Assembly: GCA_004028505.1 (NCBI GenBank)
Contig: MTKO01000064.1
Coordinates: 1-57,101 of the forward strand
DNA from: Candidatus Electrothrix aarhusensis
GTDB lineage: Bacteria; Desulfobacterota; Desulfobulbia; Desulfobulbales; Desulfobulbaceae
Reading direction: 5' to 3'
DNA: 57,101 bases
The notes under the pieces are model-generated. The model had not been told where the DNA came from. It saw nothing but the letters and a program-made list of their open reading frames with translations, and ran no database searches. Made by a program: the position numbers and the translations under genes. Of this stretch, positions 8,687-17,550 are shown piece after piece; the first letter of the stretch is position 1, and every line of letters starts with the position of its first letter.

Positions 8687-9607
8687 GGATGCCTTTCTGA
8701 AGCGATTGTTTTCTCGAATCAGGGGAGTCTTGAGACGATATGCTGAATAGGTGTTTTTATGGGCATTAGCCCCCTTGATGCAAAGTCTTCCCCCGCCCTT
8801 GGGATCACCTACCAGTCCTTTGCATCCCGTGATAATTTTGTCCTGCACGGCAACCTCTTGGCCGCAGAGACCGGCGCAGATAGAGCAATGAGTTTTTATG
8901 GTGCAATCCTCTTTCTGGGGAATTACTCCGTGGGACAGGGTGGAAGTCTTGGTGTCAAGCTCAAGCAAAGTAAGGGGCCGGGAAAGCAGGTCGAAGTCTG
9001 TTGCATCCTTTTCTGTCTCTGTCCGTGCTGCCACCAGCACTGCCTGGGTCAGGTCAGCTAGGCCTTGATAAAACGTGGTTTGCGCGGCAGAGCGAAGCAT
9101 TTCGCAAAAGGCATCAGCCCAACCCAGATGTTGAATCAGAAAAGCGCGTTGCTCCTCCTCGGCCCCTTGTTGTTCAGCCAGATAGGCCATGAATTCCAGC
9201 TCTACCGCGATATGGTCGTCCAGATCCGGGTACGCAGGATTTTTATGCACACCGCTGTCGCGATAGACCTGACGTACCTCGAAAACCGGCTTCTGCATAA
9301 CCAACGGTTCTCCGGTGATGTGGCAGGAGGCGTAAGGGAATACAGGGTTTTTTCCTGCATTAAGAAAGAGTTCTGCGTACGCATACCGCAGCTCGTTATA
9401 GATTTCCTGGGCCGATTTTCCCTGCAAGGCTGTTGTTATTTTGGCAAGACCGGAACGGAATCCGGCAGATGAACAGCTGGTTGCCGCTTTGGCGAGTTGG
9501 TCAGGAAACGAATTCACCCGCATCTCTTCAATAAAGGAAAGCGGGATTTCGTCTTGATAGAGGAAGGATAGAAAACTGTATATAGTTGCTTTTGCGTTGC
9601 ACATCAT
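8666..9607 (-). CDS. TorD-family chaperone fused to the 4Fe-4S domain of a molybdoenzyme
   Basis: Residues 1 to about 210 are a TorD/DmsD-type redox chaperone, which normally loads cofactor into molybdoenzymes. Signs are ELRYAYAELFLNAGKNPVFPY, FEVRQVYRDSGV and PDLDDHIAVELEFMAYLAEQ. After a roughly 20-residue linker the same frame continues with the Mo/W-bis-MGD N-terminal 4Fe-4S motif (THCSICAGLCGQ, then GRLCIKGANAHK and YRLKTPLIR). The frame then runs into a stop at 8666; one restored base would carry it on into the catalytic domain. The ATG at 9607 is preferred over the TTG at 9613. A chaperone covalently joined to its client is unusual. With both frameshifts repaired the fusion would be about 930 aa. 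Confidence 0.78.
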   Translation of the reverse strand: MMCNAKATIYSFLSFLYQDEIPLSFIEEMRVNSFPDQLAKAATSCSSAGFRSGLAKITTALQGKSAQEIYNELRYAYAELFLNAGKNPVFPYASCHITGEPLVMQKPVFEVRQVYRDSGVHKNPAYPDLDDHIAVELEFMAYLAEQQGAEEEQRAFLIQHLGWADAFCEMLRSAAQTTFYQGLADLTQAVLVAARTETEKDATDFDLLSRPLTLLELDTKTSTLSHGVIPQKEDCTIKTHCSICAGLCGQEVAVQDKIITGCKGLVGDPKGGGRLCIKGANAHKNTYSAYRLKTPLIRENNRFRKASWMRPLI

Positions 9608-9665
9608 GGTCAACAGGTTGAATTGTTAAAGTTTTTACAAGGGGGGAGTGAGGAGCTTCGTCTCT

Positions 9666-11804
9666 TTATGGATGTGCAATGACCACTAATGCTGGAGCAC
9701 GTCGGAGCACACAATCCAAGGCTAACTCAAAATTTTCCGGGTCTAAGGCGGCGAAACTTTCATCCAGAACAATCAAATCCGCGTGCTGAAGGAGGGCGCG
9801 GGCGATATAGAGACGACTTTGCTCACCATGTGAAAGACGCCAAGCAGATTCTCCGACCATCTGTTGAAACCCAGCAGGCAGGCGTTCAAGCAATTCTTTC
9901 AGGCCGAGTTCCATACAGATTTCCGAAGCAGCTTCCAGATCCTCAGGTTCGGGTGGCCAGTTTCTTCCCATAAGCAGGTTGAAAGAAAATGTTTCTGTAA
10001 TGATGTGGTTTTCATGAAATTGTGGAGCCGCGACAACTCTCGTGCGCCATAGGTCAGGGCCTACGAGTCCATGCTCTATGCCCCAAAGGCGTAATTGACC
10101 AGACTCGGGAGTGCGCAGGCCGGTCAATAATCCTGCTAAGGTTGATTTTCCCCCACCTGAGGGACCTTGTAACAAGATGCGTGAATTTGATAAAATTTCT
10201 CCAGTGCATCCAGATAGAGCCGGTAATGCTGCTTCAGGGTAACGGAATGTCGTGTCCTGAAAAGAAACGACCGGGTGTTGTTGTGATGAAGCAGCTTGGT
10301 TGAGGAAGGAAGGGAGTAAATGAGTTTTTTTCTTTGAAGAACGGGTGGCTGCATTGAACAAAGGAAGCACTTGCTCACTCCCTGTCAGCGCATTGATTGC
10401 CGATGTTGCTCCGGCGATGAGTTGATTCAGAGCCTGTGCAGCCAGCAGGATACCGGCGATACTTACAGCCATAGCATCGGAGTTGTCAGTTTTGGAAAGG
10501 AAGGCTGGGAGTATCCCAAGTAGTCCAAAAATATACCAGCCCCTGCCCAAGAAACCGCGAATGATTAATGCGACAGAATCGAGTTTATTTGACATCCGAA
10601 CATAGTTTCGAAGGAATTCTCTCTCACGATCATGCCAACGTGCGCTTTCCTCCTGAACTAAGCGGGTACGGTAGCCTATCATTCCCTCGGTCATATCGTT
10701 GCTCATATCCTGGTAAGCTGTAATCCATTGCTTTGATCGGCGGTAGTATTTAAAACAAAAATATGCAGTTAAGCCTGACCAAAATGCAAGCAAAGCGGCA
10801 TGGGGCAAGCCCCCGACCCCTATCAGCAGAATCCCCAAGGCGATAATTAGCTGAATAACAGCGAGTCCTGCGCCTAACCCGCCTTCCAGAGCTAATGCGC
10901 TTAATGATTCCGCTTCCATGATGATTCCGAGAAATTGACCAGACCCCTGATGTCGTACTTCTTCCGGTTCAAGTTGCAGAATACCGTGGAGGAGACGCCG
11001 TTTAAACAGCTCCCCGATTTTAATCGAAATCAAACCTTGCAGCCACCTGTCCAACAGCTGGAACGGAATAATCGTGAATAAAAGTAACGCCCAAGCTGTA
11101 ACTGTCGCGTACGTGAAATGTCCGGCAAGAGCCTGCCTTCCAATAAGCCACCAAGAGCATATCATGAGAGTCTGAACCATAATATGGGCACCAAAGGAGC
11201 CTGCCAGTGCAGGAATTACAGAAGAACGTCGTATCTGTTTGTGAAAGGGTTCTCCTAGGGAAGCTCGAAGGAGCCAGCACCTCGTCTGAACTGGCGTATT
11301 GCTCAGCTGCTCATCAACAAGTGCCTGGATAGATTCTTTTATTCGTTCTTCAGAGATGCCAGCACGTTCTAAAATACGGGTTGCTGGTCCTGCTGCAGCT
11401 TGCTGGAGCGGAGCAGTCAATATTTTCAGGACATCTTGTCTTGGGATGGAATATTTTTCTAAGTCAGGTCCAAGGATTTTCACACGCCGTTTACCTCCCT
11501 GTAATACAGCCAGAAAGAGAGGGGGGGTACCAGGGAGCTGAATGAGAGATGGGCCTATACAGCGCAGCATGTCCAGAGTTTCTGAGTAACGCCATTCTAT
11601 TGGGATAACTTCTATTTTCAGGGTGACAGCGGCAAGTTCCATCCATTGGTCAATGGAGCTGTCATCAAAGGTGTTGTTGTTAAGACATAAAGGCTGAATT
11701 TTTTCTGCGTGCTCTGTGATTTTGCTTTGGAGGGTCATCCAGGGCAAGGCTTCATGGAGTTTCGCTGGGGACCACAGGCAGGATGTGAGCTTTGAATGCG
11801 ACAT
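9666..11804 (-). CDS. ABC transporter, fused permease and ATPase (C39/NHLM-like exporter)
   Basis: A 712-aa half-transporter. Residues 1 to about 165 look like a degenerate bacteriocin-processing (C39-like) accessory domain (CIGPSLIQLPGTPPLFLAVL, GGKRRVKILGP) without a convincing catalytic triad. A membrane region with about five to six segments follows (about 200-470), then the nucleotide-binding domain: Walker A QGPSGGGKSTL, signature LSHGEQSR (a variant of LSGGQ), Walker B LIVLDESFAALD, and the H-loop VVIAHP at the extreme C-terminus, where the protein stops abruptly. Relatives export peptides or bacteriocins. It lies downstream of the DUF697 and receptor genes on the same strand and could belong to their cluster. 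The cargo is unknown; a short peptide encoded nearby is a possibility only. Confidence 0.75.
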   Translation of the reverse strand: MSHSKLTSCLWSPAKLHEALPWMTLQSKITEHAEKIQPLCLNNNTFDDSSIDQWMELAAVTLKIEVIPIEWRYSETLDMLRCIGPSLIQLPGTPPLFLAVLQGGKRRVKILGPDLEKYSIPRQDVLKILTAPLQQAAAGPATRILERAGISEERIKESIQALVDEQLSNTPVQTRCWLLRASLGEPFHKQIRRSSVIPALAGSFGAHIMVQTLMICSWWLIGRQALAGHFTYATVTAWALLLFTIIPFQLLDRWLQGLISIKIGELFKRRLLHGILQLEPEEVRHQGSGQFLGIIMEAESLSALALEGGLGAGLAVIQLIIALGILLIGVGGLPHAALLAFWSGLTAYFCFKYYRRSKQWITAYQDMSNDMTEGMIGYRTRLVQEESARWHDREREFLRNYVRMSNKLDSVALIIRGFLGRGWYIFGLLGILPAFLSKTDNSDAMAVSIAGILLAAQALNQLIAGATSAINALTGSEQVLPLFNAATRSSKKKTHLLPSFLNQAASSQQHPVVSFQDTTFRYPEAALPALSGCTGEILSNSRILLQGPSGGGKSTLAGLLTGLRTPESGQLRLWGIEHGLVGPDLWRTRVVAAPQFHENHIITETFSFNLLMGRNWPPEPEDLEAASEICMELGLKELLERLPAGFQQMVGESAWRLSHGEQSRLYIARALLQHADLIVLDESFAALDPENFELALDCVLRRAPALVVIAHP

Positions 11805-11909
11805 GTTTGCAGATAGAAAGCTTGGAGTTATTTTCTCGCGAGAAGGGAGCTGGGCTCTCCAAGTTGTCGTGAGGTTTATGAATAAGTGAGTCCAACAGTC
11901 GCTCTGTAC

Positions 11910-12371
11910 TTACTTTTCTTTAAAAGAGGAACACTCTTGATCGTAATATGCTCTCACTTTTTTGGGATCAAAAGTGAGAAATGTTCCGCCAGAGGCAAAG
12001 TGCTGATAAAAAATTCTACCTGTTGCATGGGTTATGGCTCCGGCAGTTACAGGCATGGTAATTGCTGCTATTGATGTACCAATAAATGGAACAGCTTTCA
12101 TAGCAGTGAAGACTATTCTAGCAGCAGGTACAGAGCCAGTTCCACCGATTAACGACATGAGAGCACTTTTTCCTATATGGTCAGAGAAAGGAATCTGATA
12201 TATTTTTGTTAGCTTACGTAACATAGCTAGTTGGATTCCAGAGAGTCCTACTGTATCCAGAATTGGAACTGGTATCAGGCCAATCCCCATAGAAAGAATA
12301 ACATGGTTCCTTATAATGATTTCAGCACGCTCTGCTTTATCAGTCTTGTTGGGGATATTGTTGAGGCTCAT
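11910..12371 (-). CDS. DUF697 (YcjF-like) membrane-associated protein, copy 1
   Basis: A 153-aa protein with the DUF697 pattern: an amphipathic start, then NHVILSMGIGLIPVPILDTVGLSGIQ, two further hydrophobic stretches (VPAARIVFTAMKAVPFIG, SIAAITMPVTAGAITHATG), and the conserved tail FASGGTFLTFDPKKVRAYY. It is about 50% similar by eye to the gene at 17901 on the other strand. DUF697 proteins are poorly characterised and often linked to GTPases or membrane vesicle functions. The ATG at 12371 (GGAAAAG upstream) is preferred over a GTG at 12398. The gene lies directly downstream of PBP-pLGIC gene 1 on the same strand. Confidence 0.7.
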   Translation of the reverse strand: MSLNNIPNKTDKAERAEIIIRNHVILSMGIGLIPVPILDTVGLSGIQLAMLRKLTKIYQIPFSDHIGKSALMSLIGGTGSVPAARIVFTAMKAVPFIGTSIAAITMPVTAGAITHATGRIFYQHFASGGTFLTFDPKKVRAYYDQECSSFKEK

Positions 12372-12395
12372 TTTACTTTTCCATATCTTTGTTGA

Positions 12396-12480
12396 CACTC
12401 TTTATATGAAAGTATCGATTGGCTTATTAGGGGTGGCGAGCAATTTTTATGTCTTATTCCCTCTCATTAAGGGAAGGGAT
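12396..12480 (-). repeat. Intergenic repeat element ending TACTTTCATATAAA, copy A
   Basis: Read on the minus strand, a GC-rich CCCTTCCC...GAGAGGGA arm is followed by AT-rich sequence and then GCCAATCGATACTTTCATATAAAG. The terminal GCCA-N5-TACTTTCATATAAA block recurs at 20044-20070 and 51183-51206. Each copy sits shortly before a gene start. This copy encodes the last codons of the pLGIC gene 1 reading frame. Confidence 0.5.
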
Positions 12481-14603
12481 GGGAGTTTATATCGAATTAT
12501 GTTCATACTTTTTTTGAAGAAGGGGTGATAGGAGGCTAAAGAGAAGAGAAGAATCAAATGGAACAGATAGTATGCGTAATCAATGATTGTAAAATATCCT
12601 ACCGGCATATTTGTATGTTGTCTCAGATGAAAAACAAGAAGAAGAGATTGTAAAGCAACCGTTCTCAGGAGGCGTTTTTCCCATTGTTCAGCCGGAATAC
12701 GGAATATCATAAAAAAAGCGATCCCTGTTAGAAGAAGAGGCAGGGTCTGATAACAAAACATCAGAAAAGATTTTTTTTGGATAACAGTAAATTCTATATT
12801 GAATCTTGAATATTCTGAGGCTCGCTCTGAACGGAAATACTCAGGATCCCCTAAAGAGGTTTTTTTTGACATAATATCCTGATAAAAATGTGCGTTGAAT
12901 GAACGCCAATTTTCAGGAACAGATTCAAGTGCTATAGATTCAATTGCAGGTACATAAATAAGATGTTCATAGGGGGCTTCCTCATTTCGGAACCGAATTG
13001 AAATTTTTTGCTCCGTGTTGAAAGGAAACGAACTGATATTAAAATCTGTTTTAAATGTTGCCTGTACTTGTAGTGTTGTTATCGCTTTGCCGTCTGGGGA
13101 TTTTTCACGGACTGGATCGCTGAGTGTAATTGGGATGACAGCATTTTCAAACTCCAGTGGAGCTATCAGGCTGTTTGGCAGAAATTCGTTCGTATGTGAT
13201 TTACTTGGAGAGCTGAATTTGAGTTGAAATGATGCCGTGAATTGGGAAAGATCCATTGTAATATCGGTTATATTGATATTCTGCACTGCTACAGAAACGA
13301 TCTGGGTTGCGCTCATGACAAGGTCGTCAATAAGAATAGCCTGATCATCTAAAACTGCTTCTAATACGTCATCAACTTTATTGTTTTGCTGGGAAAACTG
13401 AATGTTAGCCGGGGTTTCTTTTTGTCCCTGCCAAGTTCCGACAGCATATTCTCTTGTTACGCCCCCTTCCTCATTAAACCATATTAACCCACCAGCCCCT
13501 TTGACGGCATGCTGTGGATTATAGAATCCTGCCAGAGTATTCCTGAGTTTCTCGCGATCTTCATGTATATATTCTCTCCCCTGAACACCGCTTTTATTTG
13601 CAGCCTCAATTGCTGTTTTTACAGCGTCATAATAGCTTCGGCTGACAATCTCTGGTTTTGCTGTATATTTTTCTTGGTATTGGGAGTCGAATTCAAATGC
13701 TCGTACTCCTCCGAGAGCACGCAGGAAAGGAGTCGCAAAATAAATCCCGTCTGAGTAAAAGCCGGGTGTTGACTTCTCCTGAGGATACCCTTTGAGTTTA
13801 CTGAAGAAACTTCTGGCTACTGCATAAGAACTTATTATGTCTATTTTTTGATCTAATAGGCCGGATTCTTTGAGTGTCGTTATGAGTTCTACCCCCTCAG
13901 CTGCATGAGTAGCACAGTACAGAACATCTGGAACTTTTCCTTCACTCAGTTGCTTTTGGATAATCTCCAATTGGAGATCAGATGGTTTGTCGTAATCCCA
14001 CTCCCATTTCTGATCAACCTGTACTCCCAGTTCAGCTGTAACTTTTTTGAAGGTTTCTGCCAACAACTTGCCGTAGGCGTCTTTGCTGAAAATAATACCA
14101 GCGGACTTTTTTTTCAGGCCAGTTTTGATGTAATGAGCAACAAAACTGGCTTCTATATGATTGCCGGGAATTGTTCTGAAGTACCATTTGTTATTCAGAA
14201 TAACGTCTTCAGCAGTAGCAGAAGCGGTAATAGCTGGGATTTGAAATCTTTTGTATATTTTTCCAGCTGCTCTTGAGGTATTATTATAATAATGACCAAT
14301 AACAAACAATACCTTGTTATCTGAGGCAATATTTTCAGCAATATTTTTAGCCTTAGAGGGGCTGTTCTCGTCGTTATAAAACAGAATCTTTATTTTTCTT
14401 CCATCAATTCCGCCGCTCAAGTTAACCTGATCAACGTAGAGTTGCACACCGTTATGCATAGACTTGCCGTTTTCAAGGTCCATAGGGCAGATGACAGCAA
14501 TATAGATTGCTTCCTTCTCAGCAACATTTTGGAATTGCCACCATGAGTAAGTGCATATCCAGATGCTTATACAGATAAAAAATACTAAAAAAAATTTTTG
14601 CAT
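12447..14603 (-). CDS. Type I periplasmic-binding-protein domain fused to a pentameric ligand-gated ion channel, receptor 1
   Basis: A 718-aa receptor-like protein. An N-terminal signal/anchor (about 4-20) is followed by a LivK-like ligand-binding domain (about 30-410): IYIAVICPMDLENG, VLFVIGHYYNNTS, IPAITASATAEDV, FYSDGIYFATPF. Next comes an extracellular beta-sandwich of the Cys-loop/Pro-loop family (about 430-600). Its signatures are FTASFQLKF and NISSFPFNTEQKISIRF, matching the FPFD loop of pLGICs, with no Cys pair, as in prokaryotic members. The membrane part shows M1 (FLMFCYQTLPLLLTGIAFF), M2 (LLRTVALQSLLLVFHL) and M3 (YFTIIDYAYYLFHLILLF). M4 is not visible: the frame ends soon after M3, in repeat-like sequence. 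Known prokaryotic channels (GLIC, ELIC, DeCLIC) share the channel half. Ligand and ion selectivity are unknown. Confidence 0.8.
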   Translation of the reverse strand: MQKFFLVFFICISIWICTYSWWQFQNVAEKEAIYIAVICPMDLENGKSMHNGVQLYVDQVNLSGGIDGRKIKILFYNDENSPSKAKNIAENIASDNKVLFVIGHYYNNTSRAAGKIYKRFQIPAITASATAEDVILNNKWYFRTIPGNHIEASFVAHYIKTGLKKKSAGIIFSKDAYGKLLAETFKKVTAELGVQVDQKWEWDYDKPSDLQLEIIQKQLSEGKVPDVLYCATHAAEGVELITTLKESGLLDQKIDIISSYAVARSFFSKLKGYPQEKSTPGFYSDGIYFATPFLRALGGVRAFEFDSQYQEKYTAKPEIVSRSYYDAVKTAIEAANKSGVQGREYIHEDREKLRNTLAGFYNPQHAVKGAGGLIWFNEEGGVTREYAVGTWQGQKETPANIQFSQQNNKVDDVLEAVLDDQAILIDDLVMSATQIVSVAVQNINITDITMDLSQFTASFQLKFSSPSKSHTNEFLPNSLIAPLEFENAVIPITLSDPVREKSPDGKAITTLQVQATFKTDFNISSFPFNTEQKISIRFRNEEAPYEHLIYVPAIESIALESVPENWRSFNAHFYQDIMSKKTSLGDPEYFRSERASEYSRFNIEFTVIQKKSFLMFCYQTLPLLLTGIAFFMIFRIPAEQWEKRLLRTVALQSLLLVFHLRQHTNMPVGYFTIIDYAYYLFHLILLFSLASYHPFFKKSMNIIRYKLPSLPLMRGNKT

Positions 14604-14824
14604 AGTTAACGGGCTTAGTTACGCTCATTGGTAAAGTTCCAGATTACATGGGCTATTTTATCCTGTACTCTTCATGAGAAGGGGGTGCTGTTCCTGTGGA
14701 CAAGATCAATTTTGTTGTTGCCAGATGTTGTTATCAGGAGGAAAGCTGCCTTTTGTTTTCTCGGAAAGAGGAGTCCGCCTAAGGGAGTACATTGAAGCCT
14801 GTATACCAAGAAGATGACGCTTAT
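14604..14824. other. Intergenic region between the two receptor genes
   Basis: About 220 bp between the start of receptor 1 and the stop of receptor 2. No convincing promoter or terminator stands out. An AAGGGGG/CCCCCTT-type arm near 14680 is weak. Confidence 0.3.
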
Positions 14825-15724
14825 TCAGGAATCAAGCAGAGGTCGAACAGTATTTAATACAAAGAAAATACCGCCAAGGGTAACTATACAATACAATGCC
14901 TGGCCCATGTAAAGGAGGTAGCGTTCTCTTTGGTCTGTTTTTTTGTTGTAGCGGTGAAGAAGGTATATTGCTCCCGATGTCAGTTCCCCAACTCCGATCG
15001 CAAGGTAGAGAACAGGAAGTATACTTTTGATAACCTGCTGTCCTGGTAAAGAAAGTGCATACATCATTTGAAACCATAGGGTAAAGAGGCTTGCACACAA
15101 TAATGCATGGAGTCGGAATAAGTCTCTGGTGTTTTGGTGAAAAAAAATGAAATACCAGGCAATGATAATGAGGACTACTGGAAAGAAGTTTTTGGCTAAA
15201 AGAAAAATACGACCATGTCGTTGTATTTCTACTTCTGTAGAAAGTACAGAGTAAGTACCCTTATTGTTGACAGAAGGGGTGTTGACACTAATTTGTTGTG
15301 AATAGGAAATATCCTTTACCTCCCATCCCGGTATATTATGTATCATTGACCCACCTTGGTCATTTTTTTGACTGAGGAAAGGAAGAGCTTCTATATCTGG
15401 GACATAAATCAAATGATTTCGGTTTTCTTTTTGATGGTGAAAATGTATGCGGAGTTTATGACGGTCCAGCGGGTAGGAGTATAAGGAGAAATCGTTCATA
15501 AAATCGGAATGTAGCTTATAAACAAGAAGATGGGCACCATCAGTCGTTTTTTTCGTGATTATAGGCTTGCCTAATACTATAGGTTTGACAGCATTAGGGA
15601 ATGTAATGTCATTATCATTAAAATCCCCTGCATAACGGAACCATAAATAGAAATCTGCCGTAAATAGGCCTTGCTTCACATCAAGATTTGATATGTGGTT
15701 AATGTCTACACCAGCATATACCAC
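14825..15724 (-). CDS. Pentameric ligand-gated ion channel module, receptor 2 (probably the C-terminal half of a PBP-pLGIC fusion)
   Basis: A 299-aa ORF with the clearest channel signature in the window: GLFTADFYLWFRY matches the FYLWxRW strand of pLGICs, FSLYSYPLDRHKLRIHF matches the FPxD loop, and YVPDIEALPF follows. Four membrane helices are visible: M1 (FFPVVLIIIAWYFIFF), M2 (LHALLCASLFTLWFQMMYAL), M3 (ILPVLYLAIGVGELTSGAIYLL) and M4 (ALYCIVTLGGIFFVL). A GTG at 15724 is the first start, but the frame is open upstream through DTEKTLIIDGQKLDRY to the poly-A tract at 15809-15815. The next gene upstream is a binding protein in the other frame. By comparison with receptor 1 the natural product is likely a single protein of about 771 aa. 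Confidence 0.8.
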   Translation of the reverse strand: MVYAGVDINHISNLDVKQGLFTADFYLWFRYAGDFNDNDITFPNAVKPIVLGKPIITKKTTDGAHLLVYKLHSDFMNDFSLYSYPLDRHKLRIHFHHQKENRNHLIYVPDIEALPFLSQKNDQGGSMIHNIPGWEVKDISYSQQISVNTPSVNNKGTYSVLSTEVEIQRHGRIFLLAKNFFPVVLIIIAWYFIFFHQNTRDLFRLHALLCASLFTLWFQMMYALSLPGQQVIKSILPVLYLAIGVGELTSGAIYLLHRYNKKTDQRERYLLYMGQALYCIVTLGGIFFVLNTVRPLLDS

Positions 15725-15756
15725 GCGATATCTATCCAGTTTCTGACCGTCTATTA

Positions 15757-17139
15757 TCAGCGTTTTTTCAGTGTCTTCTTTATCTTTGGATGCTCCCTGT
15801 GAGGCTGGTTTTTTTCTCTGGCCACTCGTTTGGAGTCATTTTTTATTCCTGTTGCCCTGTATTGAAAATATGCTGGAAGGAAGTGATGCTTTCTCCAAAC
15901 CCCAAGTTGCAATGACCGTGGGACAGTTTGTTCCTGATCAAAATAAAGTTTGCCTGTTATGCCTTTTATAGCATTATCTGGTTCATCGAAACTCTTCAAG
16001 GCTTTTTTAAGCTTTCGGCGGTTTTTTCTTATATCTTGCCCTTTTATTTCAGCACGTTCTATGGCATTTGCAATGAGAAGGGCTGCGTCATAATAATTTG
16101 CTGTAACCCAAGAGGGTTCTGTGCCGGACCGTTCAATAGTTTTTTTTCTGAACTCAGCTGCTACGGGTGAGTCCGCCAGATATGCTATAAAAGGAGAAAC
16201 TGCATAAATACCATCTGTATAATAGCCAGGGCTTTCTTTTTCTTTGGGATATTCATTGAATTGTTCAATGAATAATGGGGAGGAAAACGAATTAGGCCCG
16301 ATAATTCGAAAATCGGTTCCAGGGTATCGTAATTCAGTAAAGAGATCATCCGCCTCACCCGAAAAGAGCGCACAAAAGATAGTTCCGGGATCTTGAACAG
16401 CCCTGAGTTTTCCGACAATACCCCTTATTTGGTGCTCAAGCTCCTCGGGGTCGTTGTTAAAAGACCATTTATGTTTAATCTGGAGCCCTGTTTTTTTTGC
16501 TTGTTTTTCAAAATATTTGACAAGGTCTCGTCCATAGCTATTATTGGCAAATATAATACTCGCAGTATCTTGTTCGAGTAAATTTTTAACGTTATGGGCA
16601 ATTAAAACTCGAGTACTCCTTCGGTCCGGCATGATTTTAAAATACCAATTATTGTCCTTTGTTACGTCTTCATTGGCTGCTGAAGCTGTTATAGCCGGTA
16701 TTCCATTATCGCGATAAATTGCCCCAGCTGTAAGGGTATTCGCATTTGTATAATGGCCTATAACCGCAAGTACCTTATTTTCATCGGCTATCTCAGAAGC
16801 ATTTTTCAAAGCATCTTTGATGCCTTTTTCATTATAATATATTGGTTTTATTATAATATTTTCTAATTTCCCTTGGTCTCGGACAGCCTGGATGCCCAGT
16901 TCAATGCCCAGGAGCATGTCACGTCCATTGACATCACCCTGCCCGGAAAGTGGACCCTTTTCGTTGGTGGAGGACGTACCACCCGAAGAGCCTGAGTCGA
17001 AAGGGCCTGCTACGGCAAGGTAGATTGTCTGTTGGACATCTTTTTTATTTGTAAAATAAATAAGAAATGACGTTCCGCTAAACAAGATAAATATAATGAC
17101 AAACAAGGAGAGTGTTTTTTTGTGTAGCGTAATTTTCAT
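15757..17139 (-). CDS. LivK-like periplasmic binding protein, receptor 2 (probable N-terminal half of a PBP-pLGIC fusion)
   Basis: A 460-aa protein with an N-terminal membrane anchor/signal (LSLFVIIFILFSGTSFLIYF) and a type I binding fold: TIYLAVAGPFDSG, KVLAVIGHYTNANT, GIPAITASAANEDV, YYTDGIYAVSPF. These segments parallel receptor 1 nearly motif for motif. Its last 20 or so codons (after VAREK) are basic and unlike the family, which fits reading into the wrong frame after the A7 tract at 15809-15815; the stop follows at 15757. If translated alone it would be an anchored or soluble ligand-binding protein. Confidence 0.8.
   Translation of the reverse strand: MKITLHKKTLSLFVIIFILFSGTSFLIYFTNKKDVQQTIYLAVAGPFDSGSSGGTSSTNEKGPLSGQGDVNGRDMLLGIELGIQAVRDQGKLENIIIKPIYYNEKGIKDALKNASEIADENKVLAVIGHYTNANTLTAGAIYRDNGIPAITASAANEDVTKDNNWYFKIMPDRRSTRVLIAHNVKNLLEQDTASIIFANNSYGRDLVKYFEKQAKKTGLQIKHKWSFNNDPEELEHQIRGIVGKLRAVQDPGTIFCALFSGEADDLFTELRYPGTDFRIIGPNSFSSPLFIEQFNEYPKEKESPGYYTDGIYAVSPFIAYLADSPVAAEFRKKTIERSGTEPSWVTANYYDAALLIANAIERAEIKGQDIRKNRRKLKKALKSFDEPDNAIKGITGKLYFDQEQTVPRSLQLGVWRKHHFLPAYFQYRATGIKNDSKRVAREKNQPHREHPKIKKTLKKR
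15809..15815 (-). other. A7 tract at the PBP/pLGIC frame junction (possible -1 slippery site or sequencing deletion)
   Basis: On the coding strand the zero-frame codons are AGA GAA AAA AAC CAG, so the heptamer A-AAA-AAC is in the exact phase of a canonical -1 slippery site. A -1 shift here joins the binding-protein frame to the open pLGIC frame (CCA GCC TCA CAG...). One missing A in the run would look identical. No strong downstream stimulatory hairpin was identified by eye. Confidence 0.45.
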
Positions 17140-17550
17140 TCTATGGATTGCCTGAAATGTCTTGGATAAGCAGGCCTTTTGGTTAAGGGTTTGTTTTTTG
17201 CTCGATGGTTATCTATTATGTTATGTGGTGGTTCCGTGTGGATATAAATCATAATAATACCAATAAAGTAACTTGACAGGGGGGCTTGAGGGTGAGTATA
17301 TAAAATATACTTGATTTATAAATATAATGTCAATATATTGATTTGGGTACCAGGAAAAATGCATGTGCTTTATGGGCTCGTTTTTAAGTACTTTTTTTAA
17401 AAAAACCTGTGCATCCCTGATGCTACTTCTGATACAGTATATCACAAGAGCGACTGTTCACCATCACGCATGGCAAGATAGAATTGTTTTAGGCTCTTCT
17501 TTCCACTCATCTACGATGACCCTTATTTTACAATTCAGGAGGAAAAAGTT
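17140..17550. other. Divergent AT-rich intergenic region
   Basis: About 410 bp separates the minus-strand receptors from the plus-strand small-peptide cluster, so it should hold promoters for both directions. AT-rich candidates (TATAAATATAAT near 17312-17325) are visible, but no pair with good spacing could be fixed. A short ORF at 17363-17566 has no recognisable content. Confidence 0.4.
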
